From the NCBI RefSeq assembly GCF_036231905.1, contig NZ_JAZARE010000003.1, forward strand, positions 124,001 to 188,000: a stretch of DNA of 64,000 nt, written 5' to 3'. Of this stretch, positions 1 through 9,975 are shown piece by piece. The DNA is from CAMLIZ01 sp036231905. Its GTDB lineage: Bacteria > Pseudomonadota > Gammaproteobacteria > Burkholderiales > Burkholderiaceae_C. The position numbers and the translations under genes are program-made. Under the pieces are notes generated by a model, which did no database searches, was not told the DNA's origin, and saw only the letters and a list, made by a program, of their open reading frames with translations. Position 1 is the stretch's first letter, and the number at the start of each line of letters is the position of its first letter.

Positions 1-2219
1 GTGAGGCGGCCGCCATCGACCAGGCGCCCGAACAGCAGCTCGTCGGCCAGCGCACGACGGATGGTGTCCTGGATCAGGCGCTGCATCGGCCGTGCACCCA
101 TCAGCGGATCGAAGCCCTTCTTGGCCAGGTGCTTGCGCAGGCCGTCGGTGAAGGTGACCTCCACCTTCTTCTCGGCCAGCTGGCTTTCCAGCTGCAGCAG
201 GAACTTGTCGACCACCCGCAGGATGATCTCCTCGTCCAGGCCCTTGAAGCTGACGATCGCGTCCAGGCGGTTGCGGAACTCCGGCGTGAACAGGCGTTTG
301 ATGTCGGCCATCTCGTCGCCCGACTCGCGGGCGTTGGTGAAGCCGATGGTCGCCTTGCCCATCATCTCGGCGCCCGCGTTCGTCGTCATGATGATGATGA
401 CGTTGCGGAAGTCGGCCTTGCGGCCGTTGTTGTCGGTCAGCGTGCCGTGGTCCATCACCTGCAGCAGCACGTTGAAGACGTCCGGATGCGCCTTCTCGAT
501 CTCGTCGAGCAGCAGCACCGCATGCGGCTTCTTGGTCACCGCCTCGGTCAGCAGGCCGCCCTGGTCAAAGCCGACGTAACCGGGGGGCGCGCCGATCAGG
601 CGGCTGACCGCATGGCGCTCCATGTACTCGGACATGTCGAAGCGGATCAGCTCGATGCCCAGGATGTAGGCCAGTTGCTTGGCCACTTCCGTCTTGCCCA
701 CACCCGTGGGGCCGCTGAACAGGAAGGAGCCGATCGGCTTGTCCGGCTTGCCAAGGCCCGAGCGGGCCATCTTGATGGCGGCTGCCAGGGCGTCGATGGC
801 CGGGTCCTGCCCGAACACCACGCTCTTCAGGTCACGGTCCAGGCTCTTCAGCTTGCCGCGGTCGTCGCTGGACACGCTGGCCGGCGGGATGCGTGCGATC
901 TTGGAGACGATCTCTTCCACTTCTGTGCGGGTGATCGTCTTCTTCTGCTTGCTCTTGGGCAGGATGCGCTGGGCCGCGCCGGCTTCGTCGATGACGTCGA
1001 TCGCCTTGTCAGGCAGGTGACGGTCATTGATGAACTTGGCGGACAGCTCCGCGGCCGCCTGCAGGGCGCCCAGCGCGTACTTCACGCTGTGGTGCTCCTC
1101 GAAGCGCGACTTCAGGCCCTTGAGGATCTCGATGGTCTGCTCCACCGACGGCTCCACCACGTCGACCTTCTGGAAGCGCCGCGACAGCGCCGCGTCCTTC
1201 TCGAAGATGCCACGGTACTCGGTGAAGGTGGTCGCGCCGATGCACTTCATCTGGCCGCTGCTCAAGGCGGGCTTGAGCAGGTTGCTGGCGTCCAGCGTGC
1301 CGCCCGATGCTGCGCCGGCACCGATCAGTGTGTGGATCTCATCGATGAAGAGGATGGCGTTGGGCTGGTCCTTCAGCTGCTTGAGCACGCCCTTCAGGCG
1401 CTGCTCGAAGTCGCCGCGGTACTTGGTGCCGGCCAGCAGCGCGCCCATGTCCAGGGTGTAGACGGTGGAGTCGATCAGCACCTCGGGCACGTCGCCCTCG
1501 GTGATGCGCCAGGCCAGGCCTTCGGCAATCGCCGTCTTCCCCACGCCCGCCTCACCCACCAGCAGCGGATTGTTCTTGCGCCGGCGGCACAGCACCTGGA
1601 TGACACGTTCCACTTCCAGCTCGCGGCCGATCAGCGGATCGATCTTGCCTTCGCGGGCGAGCTGGTTCAGGTTCTGGGTGAACTGGTCGAGCGGGGAGCC
1701 CTTGCCCTCGCCGCCCTCTTCCTTCTCACCCTCGCCGCCCTGGCTGCTGCCCTCGCTCGGCTTGGCCGGCTCGGGCGGGTCGGACTTCTTGATGCCATGG
1801 GCGATGTAGTTCACCACGTCCAGGCGGGTGACACCCTGCTGGTGCAGGTAGTACACCGCATGGGAATCCTTCTCGCCGAAGATCGCCACCAGCACGTTGG
1901 CGCCGGTGACTTCCTTCTTGCCGCTGCCCGTGCTCTGCACGTGCATGATGGCCCGCTGGATCACGCGCTGGAAACCCAGCGTGGGCTGGGTGTCCACCTC
2001 GTCGGAGCCACCCACGGTGGGCGTGTTCTCCTTGATGAAGGTGGTCAGGCTCTTCCGCAGGTCGTCGATGTTGGCGGCGCAGGCGCGCAGCACTTCGGCG
2101 GCTGAGGGGTTGTCGAGCAATGCCATCAGCAAATGCTCGACAGTGATGAATTCATGCCGCTGCTGGCGCGCTTCCACGAACGCCATGTGCAGGCTGACTT
2201 CCAATTCTTGCGCGATCAT
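1..2219 (-). CDS. clpA: ATP-dependent Clp protease ATP-binding subunit ClpA (3' end beyond window)
   Basis: AAA+ unfoldase that feeds substrates to the ClpP peptidase in the cytoplasm. About 739 codons are present from the ATG at 2219; the C-terminal end lies beyond base 1, and roughly 20-35 residues are probably missing judged by usual ClpA length. The N-domain opens MIAQELEVSLHMAF, typical of ClpA. The first Walker A (GEAGVGKT) is encoded near 1530-1560 and the second (GPTGVGKTE) near 690-715, so both AAA modules are present. An acidic, glycine-rich linker near 1700-1790 (EGEKEEGGEGKG) separates the N-domain from the first module. The start codon overlaps the clpS stop (ATGA), so the two genes are translationally coupled, as in most proteobacteria. 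Confidence 0.97.
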   Translation of the reverse strand, partial: MIAQELEVSLHMAFVEARQQRHEFITVEHLLMALLDNPSAAEVLRACAANIDDLRKSLTTFIKENTPTVGGSDEVDTQPTLGFQRVIQRAIMHVQSTGSGKKEVTGANVLVAIFGEKDSHAVYYLHQQGVTRLDVVNYIAHGIKKSDPPEPAKPSEGSSQGGEGEKEEGGEGKGSPLDQFTQNLNQLAREGKIDPLIGRELEVERVIQVLCRRRKNNPLLVGEAGVGKTAIAEGLAWRITEGDVPEVLIDSTVYTLDMGALLAGTKYRGDFEQRLKGVLKQLKDQPNAILFIDEIHTLIGAGAASGGTLDASNLLKPALSSGQMKCIGATTFTEYRGIFEKDAALSRRFQKVDVVEPSVEQTIEILKGLKSRFEEHHSVKYALGALQAAAELSAKFINDRHLPDKAIDVIDEAGAAQRILPKSKQKKTITRTEVEEIVSKIARIPPASVSSDDRGKLKSLDRDLKSVVFGQDPAIDALAAAIKMARSGLGKPDKPIGSFLFSGPTGVGKTEVAKQLAYILGIELIRFDMSEYMERHAVSRLIGAPPGYVGFDQGGLLTEAVTKKPHAVLLLDEIEKAHPDVFNVLLQVMDHGTLTDNNGRKADFRNVIIIMTTNAGAEMMGKATIGFTNARESGDEMADIKRLFTPEFRNRLDAIVSFKGLDEEIILRVVDKFLLQLESQLAEKKVEVTFTDGLRKHLAKKGFDPLMGARPMQRLIQDTIRRALADELLFGRLVDGGRL

Positions 2220-2572
2220 GCGGCCTCCATAATGCACTGCAACGGATGACCGGCGCGGCGGGCCGCGGCGAGCACCAGTTCGACTTTCGTGGCCGCAACG
2301 TCCTTGGTGTAGACACCGCAGACGCCACGACCCTCGTGATGGATCTTCAACATGATCTGGGTGGCAGTCTCCAGATCACGCTTGAAGTACTCCTGCAAGA
2401 CCATCACCACAAACTCCATCGGCGTGTAGTCGTCATTGAGCATGACGACCTGGTACATCGGGGGAGGCTCGGTTTTGGCTGTTTTCCGTTCCGCCACGAC
2501 AGCGCCCTGCCCGTCATCCTGACGGGGCGTCTCGGGCGGCGTCACCGGCGGTTGGGGGGGGTCCACTGGCAT
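2216..2572 (-). CDS. clpS: ATP-dependent Clp protease adaptor ClpS
   Basis: N-end-rule adaptor that binds N-terminal Leu, Phe, Tyr or Trp substrates and delivers them to ClpA. The 118-residue protein has a disordered, proline-rich N-terminus (about residues 1-38) followed by the ClpS fold. The hallmark segment MYQVVMLNDDYTPMEFVV contains the Asn/Asp residues of the N-degron pocket, and HHEGRGVCGVYTKDVAATK follows. The stop overlaps the clpA start by four bases, indicating coupled translation. Upstream on the minus strand a TATAGA hexamer lies only about nine bases before the ATG, so the leader may be very short if that hexamer is a real -10 element. That is only a suggestion. Confidence 0.97.
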   Translation of the reverse strand: MPVDPPQPPVTPPETPRQDDGQGAVVAERKTAKTEPPPMYQVVMLNDDYTPMEFVVMVLQEYFKRDLETATQIMLKIHHEGRGVCGVYTKDVAATKVELVLAAARRAGHPLQCIMEAA

Positions 2573-2736
2573 GGATTGATTCTATAGATTCAGAGTTCCT
2601 GCAGTGGATGAGCAACTGCAATGCCACTCATATTGCACCGACCTGGGCCAGATCAAGCCGCGGATAAGAACGGCCACTGCGGGTTTGATGATTTTTTTCC
2701 GTCCGGCCGCACCCTGCCGGCCCCCGTGTCAGCGGC

Positions 2737-2766
2737 TTGACACCTTGTTGAGCGCCACTTCACAAT
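2737..2766 (+). promoter_or_regulatory. putative sigma-70 promoter of the cold-shock gene
   Basis: TTGACA at 2737-2742 is a perfect -35 box. CACAAT at 2761-2766 is a 4/6 match to the -10 box, 18 bases downstream. The implied transcript start is near 2773, giving a leader of about 30 bases. That is much shorter than the thermosensing leader of E. coli cspA, which suggests no long RNA thermosensor here. Confidence 0.5.
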
Positions 2767-2806
2767 CCGCGCGCAAACAGGCGTCAGCCCTGGAGGAGAG
2801 AGACTC

Positions 2807-3082
2807 ATGCCCATCGGCACAGTAAAGTGGTTCAATGACGCCAAGGGGTTTGGTTTCATTGAGCCGGAAGGCGGCGGAGCGGACGTTTTCGCCCATTTTT
2901 CCGCCATCGTCATGGACGGCTTTCGCACCTTGAAGCAAGGCAGCCAGGTCAGCTATGAACTGGTGCAGGGCCCCAAGGGTGACCTCGCCCAGAACATTCG
3001 CCCGGTGGAAAAGGCCGCGCCGCTCGCGGAACGCCCTGCCCTCTCGGTGCCGGGCGATGGCTCGCTGGCCATGGCCGGCTGA
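2807..3082 (+). CDS. cold-shock domain protein (CspA family) with C-terminal extension
   Basis: Small single-stranded nucleic-acid-binding OB-fold protein, probably an RNA chaperone. Residues 1-67 form the cold-shock domain with RNP1 (KGFGFIEPE) and RNP2-like (DVFAHFSAI) motifs. The remaining 24 residues are an Ala/Pro-rich tail not found in the 67-70-residue CspA proteins. A strong ribosome-binding site (GGAGGAG, about 2792-2798) precedes the ATG. The gene is divergent from clpS and has its own promoter and a strong terminator. The family call is secure; the specific paralogue (cspA, cspD or other) cannot be fixed. Confidence 0.93.
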   Translation: MPIGTVKWFNDAKGFGFIEPEGGGADVFAHFSAIVMDGFRTLKQGSQVSYELVQGPKGDLAQNIRPVEKAAPLAERPALSVPGDGSLAMAG

Positions 3083-3100
3083 AGTCTCGCCGAAATGACA

Positions 3101-3126
3101 AAGCCCGCCTTCCGGCGGGCTTTTTT
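3101..3126 (+). terminator. rho-independent terminator after the cold-shock gene
   Basis: A perfect 9-bp stem (3101-3109 with 3114-3122) closes a TTCC loop and is followed by a T run to 3126. It lies just after the cold-shock gene. The convergent icd gene ends at 3161 and could use the same hairpin from the other side, although its T run would be short. Confidence 0.9.
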
Positions 3127-3160
3127 GTGGCCGCCCACCGGAAGGCGGGCGTTGGCGCCA

Positions 3161-4414
<1,254 letters not shown>

Positions 4415-4609
4415 GTGTCTGCTGGCTCTGGGAGTTGACTGCGGCTAGAGGAAAAAGTCTAAGCGGCGGATTCTATGCCAGCGAGGCTTTCAGCCCGCTG
4501 TCGCGAGATTCCCTTGCGGCGTGTCAACCGTTCGCAACCCGCCCGCGTTCTCACCTCGCCTCCCAGTTGGAGGGGGGCGAAATCCAAAACTTTCGAAAGG
4601 TATTCCAAA

Positions 4610-4813
4610 ATGAACAAGCTCCTGGCCGCCCTGATCGCTGCTGCTTTCGCTACCGGCGCCTTCGCCGCTGACGCCAAGAAGGAAGAGAAGAAGGCTGAAG
4701 CCGCCCCGGCCGCCGCCTCCGCTGCTTCCGGCGCCAAGGCCGAGAAGAAGGCCGAGAAGGCCGCCGCCAAGGACGAAAAGAAGGCCGAGAAGAAGGAAGA
4801 AGCCAAGAAGTAA
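4610..4813 (+). CDS. small exported Lys/Ala/Glu-rich protein
   Basis: A 67-residue protein too short for most gene callers. It begins with a clear signal peptide (MNKLLAALIAAAFATGAFA, cleavage after AFA). The mature part is almost only Ala, Lys and Glu with KKEEKKAE-type repeats, so it should be very hydrophilic and either helical or disordered in the periplasm. GAAAGG-like Shine-Dalgarno sequence (about 4594-4600) lies at good spacing. A long perfect hairpin follows the gene. Function is unknown; similar tiny Lys-rich exported proteins are common and poorly studied in Burkholderiales. The composition itself could be low-complexity noise, but signal peptide, RBS and terminator together support a real gene. 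Confidence 0.75.
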   Translation: MNKLLAALIAAAFATGAFAADAKKEEKKAEAAPAAASAASGAKAEKKAEKAAAKDEKKAEKKEEAKK

Positions 4814-4862
4814 TTGGCTTCCAGCTTCTTGAGGCGGCCGGTTTCGGCTGACCTCTGAGCCC

Positions 4863-4888
4863 CGACGCCCGGCCCTGGCCGGGCGTCG
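4863..4888 (+). terminator. hairpin after the Lys-rich small gene
   Basis: A perfect 12-bp GC-rich inverted repeat (4863-4874 with 4877-4888) lies about 50 bases after the small gene. Only a weak T tract (TCGTTTC) follows, so termination may be inefficient or rho-assisted. Confidence 0.6.
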
Positions 4889-4943
4889 TCGTTTCAGCGC
4901 GCGGCGGCGTTCAATAATCTGCGCCTCTCGCCCACCCCATCGA

Positions 4944-5414
4944 ATGCTCACCACCATGTTCGCCTCCACGCTGGCCCGCTGCTTGTCAGCCCTTGCCCTG
5001 GCCGCCGCTACCCTGCATTGCGCCGCCCAGACGGAGCCCCAGCCCAAGCTGGACACCGTGACGCTGACTGCGGGCATGCACAACATCCGTGCCGAGGTGG
5101 CCCGTACGGACGAACAGCGGCAGATGGGCCTGATGCTGCGGCAGGAGATGGCCCAGCACGAAGGCATGCTGTTCGTCTTCGAGGAGCCGGCGCTGCACTG
5201 CTTCTGGATGAAGAACACGTTGCTGCCCCTGTCGATCGCCTTCCTGGGCGACGACGGCAGCATCGTCAACATCGTCGACATGAGGCCGCAGACCACGGCT
5301 TCCAACTGCCCGCTGAAGCCGGTGCGCTATGCGCTGGAGATGAACCAGGGCTGGTTCGCCAAGCGCGGCATCAAGGCCGGTTTCCGCCTCAGCGGCGCAC
5401 CGTTCCGCCCCTGA
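4944..5414 (+). CDS. DUF192 family exported protein
   Basis: Periplasmic DUF192 protein of unknown biochemical role. It carries a signal peptide (cleavage near CAAQ) and then the DUF192 domain with the family hallmarks RQMGLMLRQEM, HCFWMKNTLLPLSIAFLG and the C-terminal YALEMNQGWFAKRGIKAG. At 156 residues it is of normal family length. A second in-frame ATG (4956) would shorten the signal peptide by four residues; both are plausible starts. It is convergent with the downstream histidine kinase gene. Confidence 0.92.
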   Translation: MLTTMFASTLARCLSALALAAATLHCAAQTEPQPKLDTVTLTAGMHNIRAEVARTDEQRQMGLMLRQEMAQHEGMLFVFEEPALHCFWMKNTLLPLSIAFLGDDGSIVNIVDMRPQTTASNCPLKPVRYALEMNQGWFAKRGIKAGFRLSGAPFRP

Positions 5415-5427
5415 AGCCGCCGCCGCA

Positions 5428-6849
5428 TCATGCGGCCAGCCGGACGGTGAACCGGATCCCCGGGAACGACGGCCGGCTGCTCACGTCGAGCCGCCCCCCG
5501 AGCCGCTCGACGATTTCACGTGCGATGGCCAGGCCCAGGCCAGTGCCGCCGTCATTGCGCAGGTCGGCCCGCTCGCCGCGCCAGAACGGCTCGAACATGC
5601 GGCCCAGCTGCTCGGGCGCCACACCTTCGCCGTCGTCCTCCACCTGCACCTCGGCGCCACCACCGGACAGCGGGCGAACCCGCACGACGATGTGCTGCCC
5701 CCCATAGCGGCGGGCGTTGTCCAGCAGGTTGGTGAGCACCTCGCCCAGCCACAAGGGGTGAGCCCGGGCCACCACGGGTTCGTCCGGCGCGTCCAGTGCG
5801 ACTGAACGCCCCTCCCGCAAGCCCTGCAGCACCATCGGTTCGGCCGATTCGCGCACCAGCGGCACGATGTCCATCGGCACCTGCTCGGCGTTCACCGACA
5901 AGGCCGTCTCCGACCGCGCCAGGCTGAGCAGTTGGCCGATCAGGCGCGACAGGCGCTCGCTGGAGCGCAGCAGCTGTTGCAGCAGCGGCTGCCATGGCAG
6001 ATCGCCCGCCGCCGGCTGGGGCAGCGCCAGCAGTTCCTGCTCGAGCTCCTGCGCCAGCACCCGGATGCCGGCCACCGGGGTGCGCAGCTGATGGGCGGCG
6101 TCGGCGACAAAGCGCCGCTGCAGTGACACCGACTGCTGCACGTCGGCCAGCAGCATGTTGATGCGCTCGATGAGCGGCACCGCTTCCGCGGGCACCTGCT
6201 GCAGCGGCAAGGGGCTCCAGTCAGCGGCGTCGCGGCGGGCCACATCGGCCGCCACTTCGCGCAGGGGCTGCAGCCCGCGCCGGATGCCCCAGCCCAGCAG
6301 CACGAAGGTCAGCGTACCGAGCGCAAAGGCGGGCAGCATGATGCCCAGCTGGATGTCGCGCACCAGCACGTTGCGCTTGCGGGTGGTTTCCACCACCACG
6401 ATGGATACCGAGCGGTCCAGCATCGGCGACGCCACGGAGAACACCGCACCGCGCACGGGCTCGTTCTCATACTCGGCGTCGAACAGCACCGGCTGCTCGA
6501 AGGTCTTGCGGTTGCGCATAGGCGGAATCGGCACCGTGGCGTCCCCAGCCAGCACATTGCCGTCTGCATCCACCATGGCAAAGCTGTTGCGGTCCTCGGT
6601 GTCCCAGGTGACCAGCTCGCGCGCCTGGCGCGTGAGGTCCAGCAGGGGCCCGCGGTCGCTCCACACCACCTTGGCCGCCAGCGCCGTGGCTTCGTCCTGG
6701 AGGCTGCGGTCGAAGGCGGCGTTGGCGCTGTTGCGCGCAAGCAGGTAGGCGCCTCCGACGGCGGCCGCAGTGCCCAGCAGCCAGATCCACAGCAGGGGCT
6801 GCAGCAGCTGGCGGCGGATGCTGGGGCCGTGGCGGCGCGGCTGGCTCAC
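5428..6849 (-). CDS. two-component sensor histidine kinase (TctE/QseC-like)
   Basis: Inner-membrane sensor kinase of 473 residues. Two membrane segments (about 15-38 and 170-190) flank a periplasmic sensor region of roughly 130 residues resembling the TctE-type 2CSK N domain. A HAMP-like segment follows. The phospho-acceptor His lies in the H-box FVADAAHQLRTPVAG, and the ATPase part contains the N box (NLLDNARRYG) and the G boxes DDGEGV and GGTGLGLAI. Its start overlaps the stop of the response-regulator gene by four bases, so the pair is co-translated. TctE homologues control tricarboxylate uptake, but no transporter gene is adjacent here, so the signal is unknown. Confidence 0.93.
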   Translation of the reverse strand: MSQPRRHGPSIRRQLLQPLLWIWLLGTAAAVGGAYLLARNSANAAFDRSLQDEATALAAKVVWSDRGPLLDLTRQARELVTWDTEDRNSFAMVDADGNVLAGDATVPIPPMRNRKTFEQPVLFDAEYENEPVRGAVFSVASPMLDRSVSIVVVETTRKRNVLVRDIQLGIMLPAFALGTLTFVLLGWGIRRGLQPLREVAADVARRDAADWSPLPLQQVPAEAVPLIERINMLLADVQQSVSLQRRFVADAAHQLRTPVAGIRVLAQELEQELLALPQPAAGDLPWQPLLQQLLRSSERLSRLIGQLLSLARSETALSVNAEQVPMDIVPLVRESAEPMVLQGLREGRSVALDAPDEPVVARAHPLWLGEVLTNLLDNARRYGGQHIVVRVRPLSGGGAEVQVEDDGEGVAPEQLGRMFEPFWRGERADLRNDGGTGLGLAIAREIVERLGGRLDVSSRPSFPGIRFTVRLAA

Positions 6850-7535
6850 GCGTTGCCGCTGTCCTGCGGCGGAGCGGCCTCCATCACATAACCGAACCCA
6901 CGCACCGTCTTGATCACCACGCCGAGTTCCGCAAAGCGCTTGCGCAGGCGGTGCACGTACACCTCCACCGAGTTTTCGCTGAAGTCGGCCTCCCAGCTCG
7001 ACAAGGTGGCAACGATCGTCTCCTTGGGCACCACGCGGCCCGCCTTGTGCATCAGCAGTTCGGTGAGCGCCATCTCGCGCGGGCTCATGCGCACCCGCTC
7101 GCCGCGGTAGGTGAGCTCCCGGTGCGCGATGTCCAGCACCAGGTCGGCCAGGCTGATGGTTTCGCTGATGCGCCCTTCGGCGCGCCGCTTCAGCGCCCGC
7201 AGCCGCGCCACCAGCTCAGGCACATCGAAGGGCTTGACCAGGTAGTCGTCGGCGCCGGCGTTCAGGCCCTGCACACGGTCGGTGAGCTCGTCGCGCGCGG
7301 TGAGCAGCAGCACCGGCAGCTTGGCCCCGCGGCTGCGCCAATGGCGCAGCACTTCCATGCCGTCCTTGCGCGGCAGGCCGAGGTCCAGCACGGCGAGGTC
7401 GAACTGGCCGATCAGCCCTTCGGCGCAGGCCTGCACACCGTCGGCCAGCACATCCACCCGCCAGCCCTCACGCTCCAGCGCCCGGGCCACGCCGAGGCTC
7501 AATGCGGGATCGTCTTCGACCAGCAGGATGCGCAT
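6846..7535 (-). CDS. OmpR-family response regulator (TctD/QseB-like)
   Basis: DNA-binding response regulator of 229 residues. The receiver domain (1-120) has the acidic pair EDD near the N-terminus, the phospho-accepting Asp in LAVLDLGLPRKDG (about D51) and the conserved Lys in DDYLVKPFD. The C-terminal winged helix (about 125-222) ends with VYVHRLRKRF and TVRGFGYV, typical of OmpR/PhoB members. It is cotranscribed with and overlaps the sensor kinase gene. Target promoters cannot be inferred from this window. Confidence 0.94.
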   Translation of the reverse strand: MRILLVEDDPALSLGVARALEREGWRVDVLADGVQACAEGLIGQFDLAVLDLGLPRKDGMEVLRHWRSRGAKLPVLLLTARDELTDRVQGLNAGADDYLVKPFDVPELVARLRALKRRAEGRISETISLADLVLDIAHRELTYRGERVRMSPREMALTELLMHKAGRVVPKETIVATLSSWEADFSENSVEVYVHRLRKRFAELGVVIKTVRGFGYVMEAAPPQDSGNA

Positions 7536-7562
7536 GGCGCCGGATTGTGCCGCGTGGACATG

Positions 7563-7585
7563 AAAAAACCGGCCCTCGGGCCGGT
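7563..7585 (-). terminator. rho-independent terminator after sodB
   Basis: Read on the minus strand, a GC-rich 7-8-bp stem (7568-7575 with 7578-7585) with a CGAG loop is followed by six T residues. It lies between the sodB stop (7609) and the start of the response regulator (7535) and should end the sodB transcript. Confidence 0.88.
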
Positions 7586-7608
7586 GTGGCGCTGCGCGAA
7601 GTGTCGCT

Positions 7609-8190
7609 TCAGGCGAAGTTCTTCTCGGCGAACTCCCAGTTCACCAGCTTGTCCAGGAAGGTCTCGACAAACTTGGGGCGCAGGTTGCGGAAGTCGATGT
7701 AGTAGGCGTGCTCCCACACGTCGATGGTGAGCAGCGCCTTGTCGCCGGTGGTCAGCGGCGTGCCGGCGGCGCCCATGTTGACGATGTCCACCGTGCCGTC
7801 CGCCTTTTTCACCAGCCAGGTCCAGCCGGAGCCGAAGTTGCCCACCGCCGACTTGGTGAAGGCCTCCTTGAAGGCAGCGTAGGAGCCCCACTTGGCGCTG
7901 ATCGCCTGGCCCAGCGCGCCTTGCGGCTCGCCGCCGCCGTTCGGCTTGAGGCAGTTCCAGAAGAAGGTGTGGTTCCAGACCTGCGCCGCGTTGTTGTAGA
8001 TGCCGCCGGAGGACTTCTTGATGATGTCCTCCAGGCCCATGTTCTCGAACTCGGTGCCCTTCTGGAGGTTGTTCAGGTTCACGACATAGGCGTTGTGGTG
8101 CTTGTCGTGGTGGTACTCCAAGGTCTCGCGGCTCATGTGCGGGGCCAGCGCGTCATGGGGGTACGGCAACGGGGGCAGCGTGTGTTCCAT
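7609..8190 (-). CDS. sodB: superoxide dismutase [Fe]
   Basis: Cytoplasmic superoxide dismutase of 193 residues converting superoxide to O2 and H2O2. The four metal ligands are visible as H27, H74 (AAQVWNHTFFW), D157 and H161 (DVWEHAYYIDF). The AAQVWNHTFFWN and FGSGWTWLV segments favour the iron-type (SodB) over the manganese type. A good terminator follows. xseA lies 123 bases upstream on the same strand, so sodB could be cotranscribed or have its own promoter in that gap. Confidence 0.96.
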   Translation of the reverse strand: MEHTLPPLPYPHDALAPHMSRETLEYHHDKHHNAYVVNLNNLQKGTEFENMGLEDIIKKSSGGIYNNAAQVWNHTFFWNCLKPNGGGEPQGALGQAISAKWGSYAAFKEAFTKSAVGNFGSGWTWLVKKADGTVDIVNMGAAGTPLTTGDKALLTIDVWEHAYYIDFRNLRPKFVETFLDKLVNWEFAEKNFA

Positions 8191-8313
8191 CTGGGTTCCT
8201 TTCGACTTGTGAGTGCGCTCGGGCAGGAGCGGTCCCTGGGACAGGAGAGCGGGCCATTGTAGGCAGCTTGCAGGCTGCGGCGGCGCGACCGGACACGCAA
8301 GGCCCTGCTGCCG

Positions 8314-9633
8314 TCAACGCCCGGTGCGATGCCCCGCGCTGGGCGCCACCTGCACATCCAGCACCTGGGCCGTCGCCTGGCCATCGGCCCACACCGCCTG
8401 CAGCGTCTGGCCGGGCTGCACCTGCTGGGCCGACACCAGCGGGAGCCCGCCTGCGTCGGTGACCCAGGCATACCCGCGGGCGAGCACGCGGGACGGATCA
8501 AGTGCCTCCAGCCGCGCCTGCAAGGCATCCAGCCAGGCAGACGCCCTGCGCTGCTGGGATCGCCCGCCGCGCAGCAGTCGGCCGGCCAGCTCCTGCTGGC
8601 TGCGCTGCTGCAGGCGCAGCGCGGTCGCCAGCGCGGTGCGGCGCCGCTCGTCCTGCGCCCGCAAGGCATGGGCGTGGCGGGCCAGTGCCTGCGCGGGCCG
8701 AAGAAAGCGCAGCGACAACTGGTCGAGCCGCATCGCCCTGCCCTCCAGCTGACGCTGCACCGCACGCTGCAGGCGCCACTGCAGCCCCGCCAACGCATCC
8801 TCCAGCTCGGCGCTGGCCGCCGACACCAGCTCTGCCGCGGCCGTGGGCGTGGGTGCCCGCAGGTCGGCCGCCAGATCGGCCAGCGTCACGTCCGACTCGT
8901 GGCCCACGCCACACACCACCGGCAGCGGCGATGCCGCCACCGCACGCACCAGGCGCTCGTCGTTGAAGGCCCACAGGTCCTCCAGCGAGCCTCCGCCACG
9001 GCAGAGGATGAGCACCTCGGCCTCCGCGCGGGCCGCGGCCAGCGCCAGCGCGTCGACCAGCGCCGCAGGCGCTTCGGCGCCCTGCACAAGGCTCGGGTAG
9101 ACCACCACTTCCACATGCGGCACCCGGCGCGCCAGCGTGGTGAGCACATCGCGCAGCGCCGCAGCACCCAGCGAGGTGACCACGCCCACGCGGCGCGGAT
9201 GCAAGGGCAGCGGACGCTTGCGTGCCGGGTCGAACACACCTTGCGCCTCCAGCCGCGCCTTGAGGCGCAGGAACTCCTCGTACAGCGTGCCGGCCCCCAC
9301 GCGCTGCATGGCTTCCACCACGAGTTGCAGCTCGCCGCGGGCTTCGTACACCGCGATGCGGCCACGCAGTTGCACCTGCAGCCCGTCACGCGGCGCAAAG
9401 TCCAGCAGGCCGGCGGCGCGACGGAACATGGCGCAGCGCAAAGAGCCCCCCCCCTCGGGATCCTTGAGGGTGAAGTAGCAGTGCCCGCTGCCCGCGCGCG
9501 TGAAGCCGGACAGCTCGCCACGCACCGCGCAGGCCCCGAAACGCGCCTGCAGCTGGTCGTTCGCTGCCAGCAGCAAGGCGGAAACGCTCCACACCAGCCG
9601 GCCCGCGCCTACGAGGTCGTTGCCCTCGGTCAC
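8314..9633 (-). CDS. xseA: exodeoxyribonuclease VII large subunit
   Basis: Large subunit of exonuclease VII, which degrades single-stranded DNA from both ends in repair. An N-terminal OB-fold region (about 12-110, VRGELSGFTRAGSGHCYFTL) precedes the catalytic domain with RRVGVVTSLGAAALRDVL, LILCRGGGSLEDLWAFNDE and GVGHESDVTLADLAADLRAPTP. A long helical segment (about 270-370) and a short C-terminal barrel complete the 439-residue protein, the usual length. The small subunit gene xseB is not adjacent. It is divergent from exbB. Confidence 0.96.
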   Translation of the reverse strand: MTEGNDLVGAGRLVWSVSALLLAANDQLQARFGACAVRGELSGFTRAGSGHCYFTLKDPEGGGSLRCAMFRRAAGLLDFAPRDGLQVQLRGRIAVYEARGELQLVVEAMQRVGAGTLYEEFLRLKARLEAQGVFDPARKRPLPLHPRRVGVVTSLGAAALRDVLTTLARRVPHVEVVVYPSLVQGAEAPAALVDALALAAARAEAEVLILCRGGGSLEDLWAFNDERLVRAVAASPLPVVCGVGHESDVTLADLAADLRAPTPTAAAELVSAASAELEDALAGLQWRLQRAVQRQLEGRAMRLDQLSLRFLRPAQALARHAHALRAQDERRRTALATALRLQQRSQQELAGRLLRGGRSQQRRASAWLDALQARLEALDPSRVLARGYAWVTDAGGLPLVSAQQVQPGQTLQAVWADGQATAQVLDVQVAPSAGHRTGR

Positions 9634-9975
9634 GCCGCTATCCCAATGCCGGCGCGGCTGCAGAACTCCACAAGCGCGCCAATGCTGGGCTGGCAGGCCA
9701 CTATGCCTGTCACCATGTCGTCACAATGAAGCAAGTGATTGATTTTCAAAGAGTTTTCCGTGCCCAAACTTTGAGCAAACTGAGGCAAGGCGAGAAAAAT
9801 CGCGGCTTTGCGGCCGTCGGAGCCGACTTGCCCACAAAGTTGTCCACAGCTGCGGTGGATGGATTGCGGCGGCTCTTGACGCAACACGACAACGACCGGT
9901 CCCACCGCTGGACCGCCAGGCGCAACACGCCATAATCGCGCCTCGCCAAAGCCGCCCACCCTGAAGAGGACCGCG
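9634..9975. other. divergent intergenic region between xseA and exbB
   Basis: 342 bases without a supported gene. It must hold the promoters for xseA (leftward) and the exbB-adk series (rightward). A single TTGTCCACA at 9840-9848 resembles a DnaA box but is isolated. No convincing -35/-10 pair stands out. Confidence 0.4.

Noticed and set aside
9840..9848. TTGTCCACA resembling a DnaA box
   Set aside because: A single imperfect site with no AT-rich region, no further boxes and no dnaA/dnaN nearby; not an origin.
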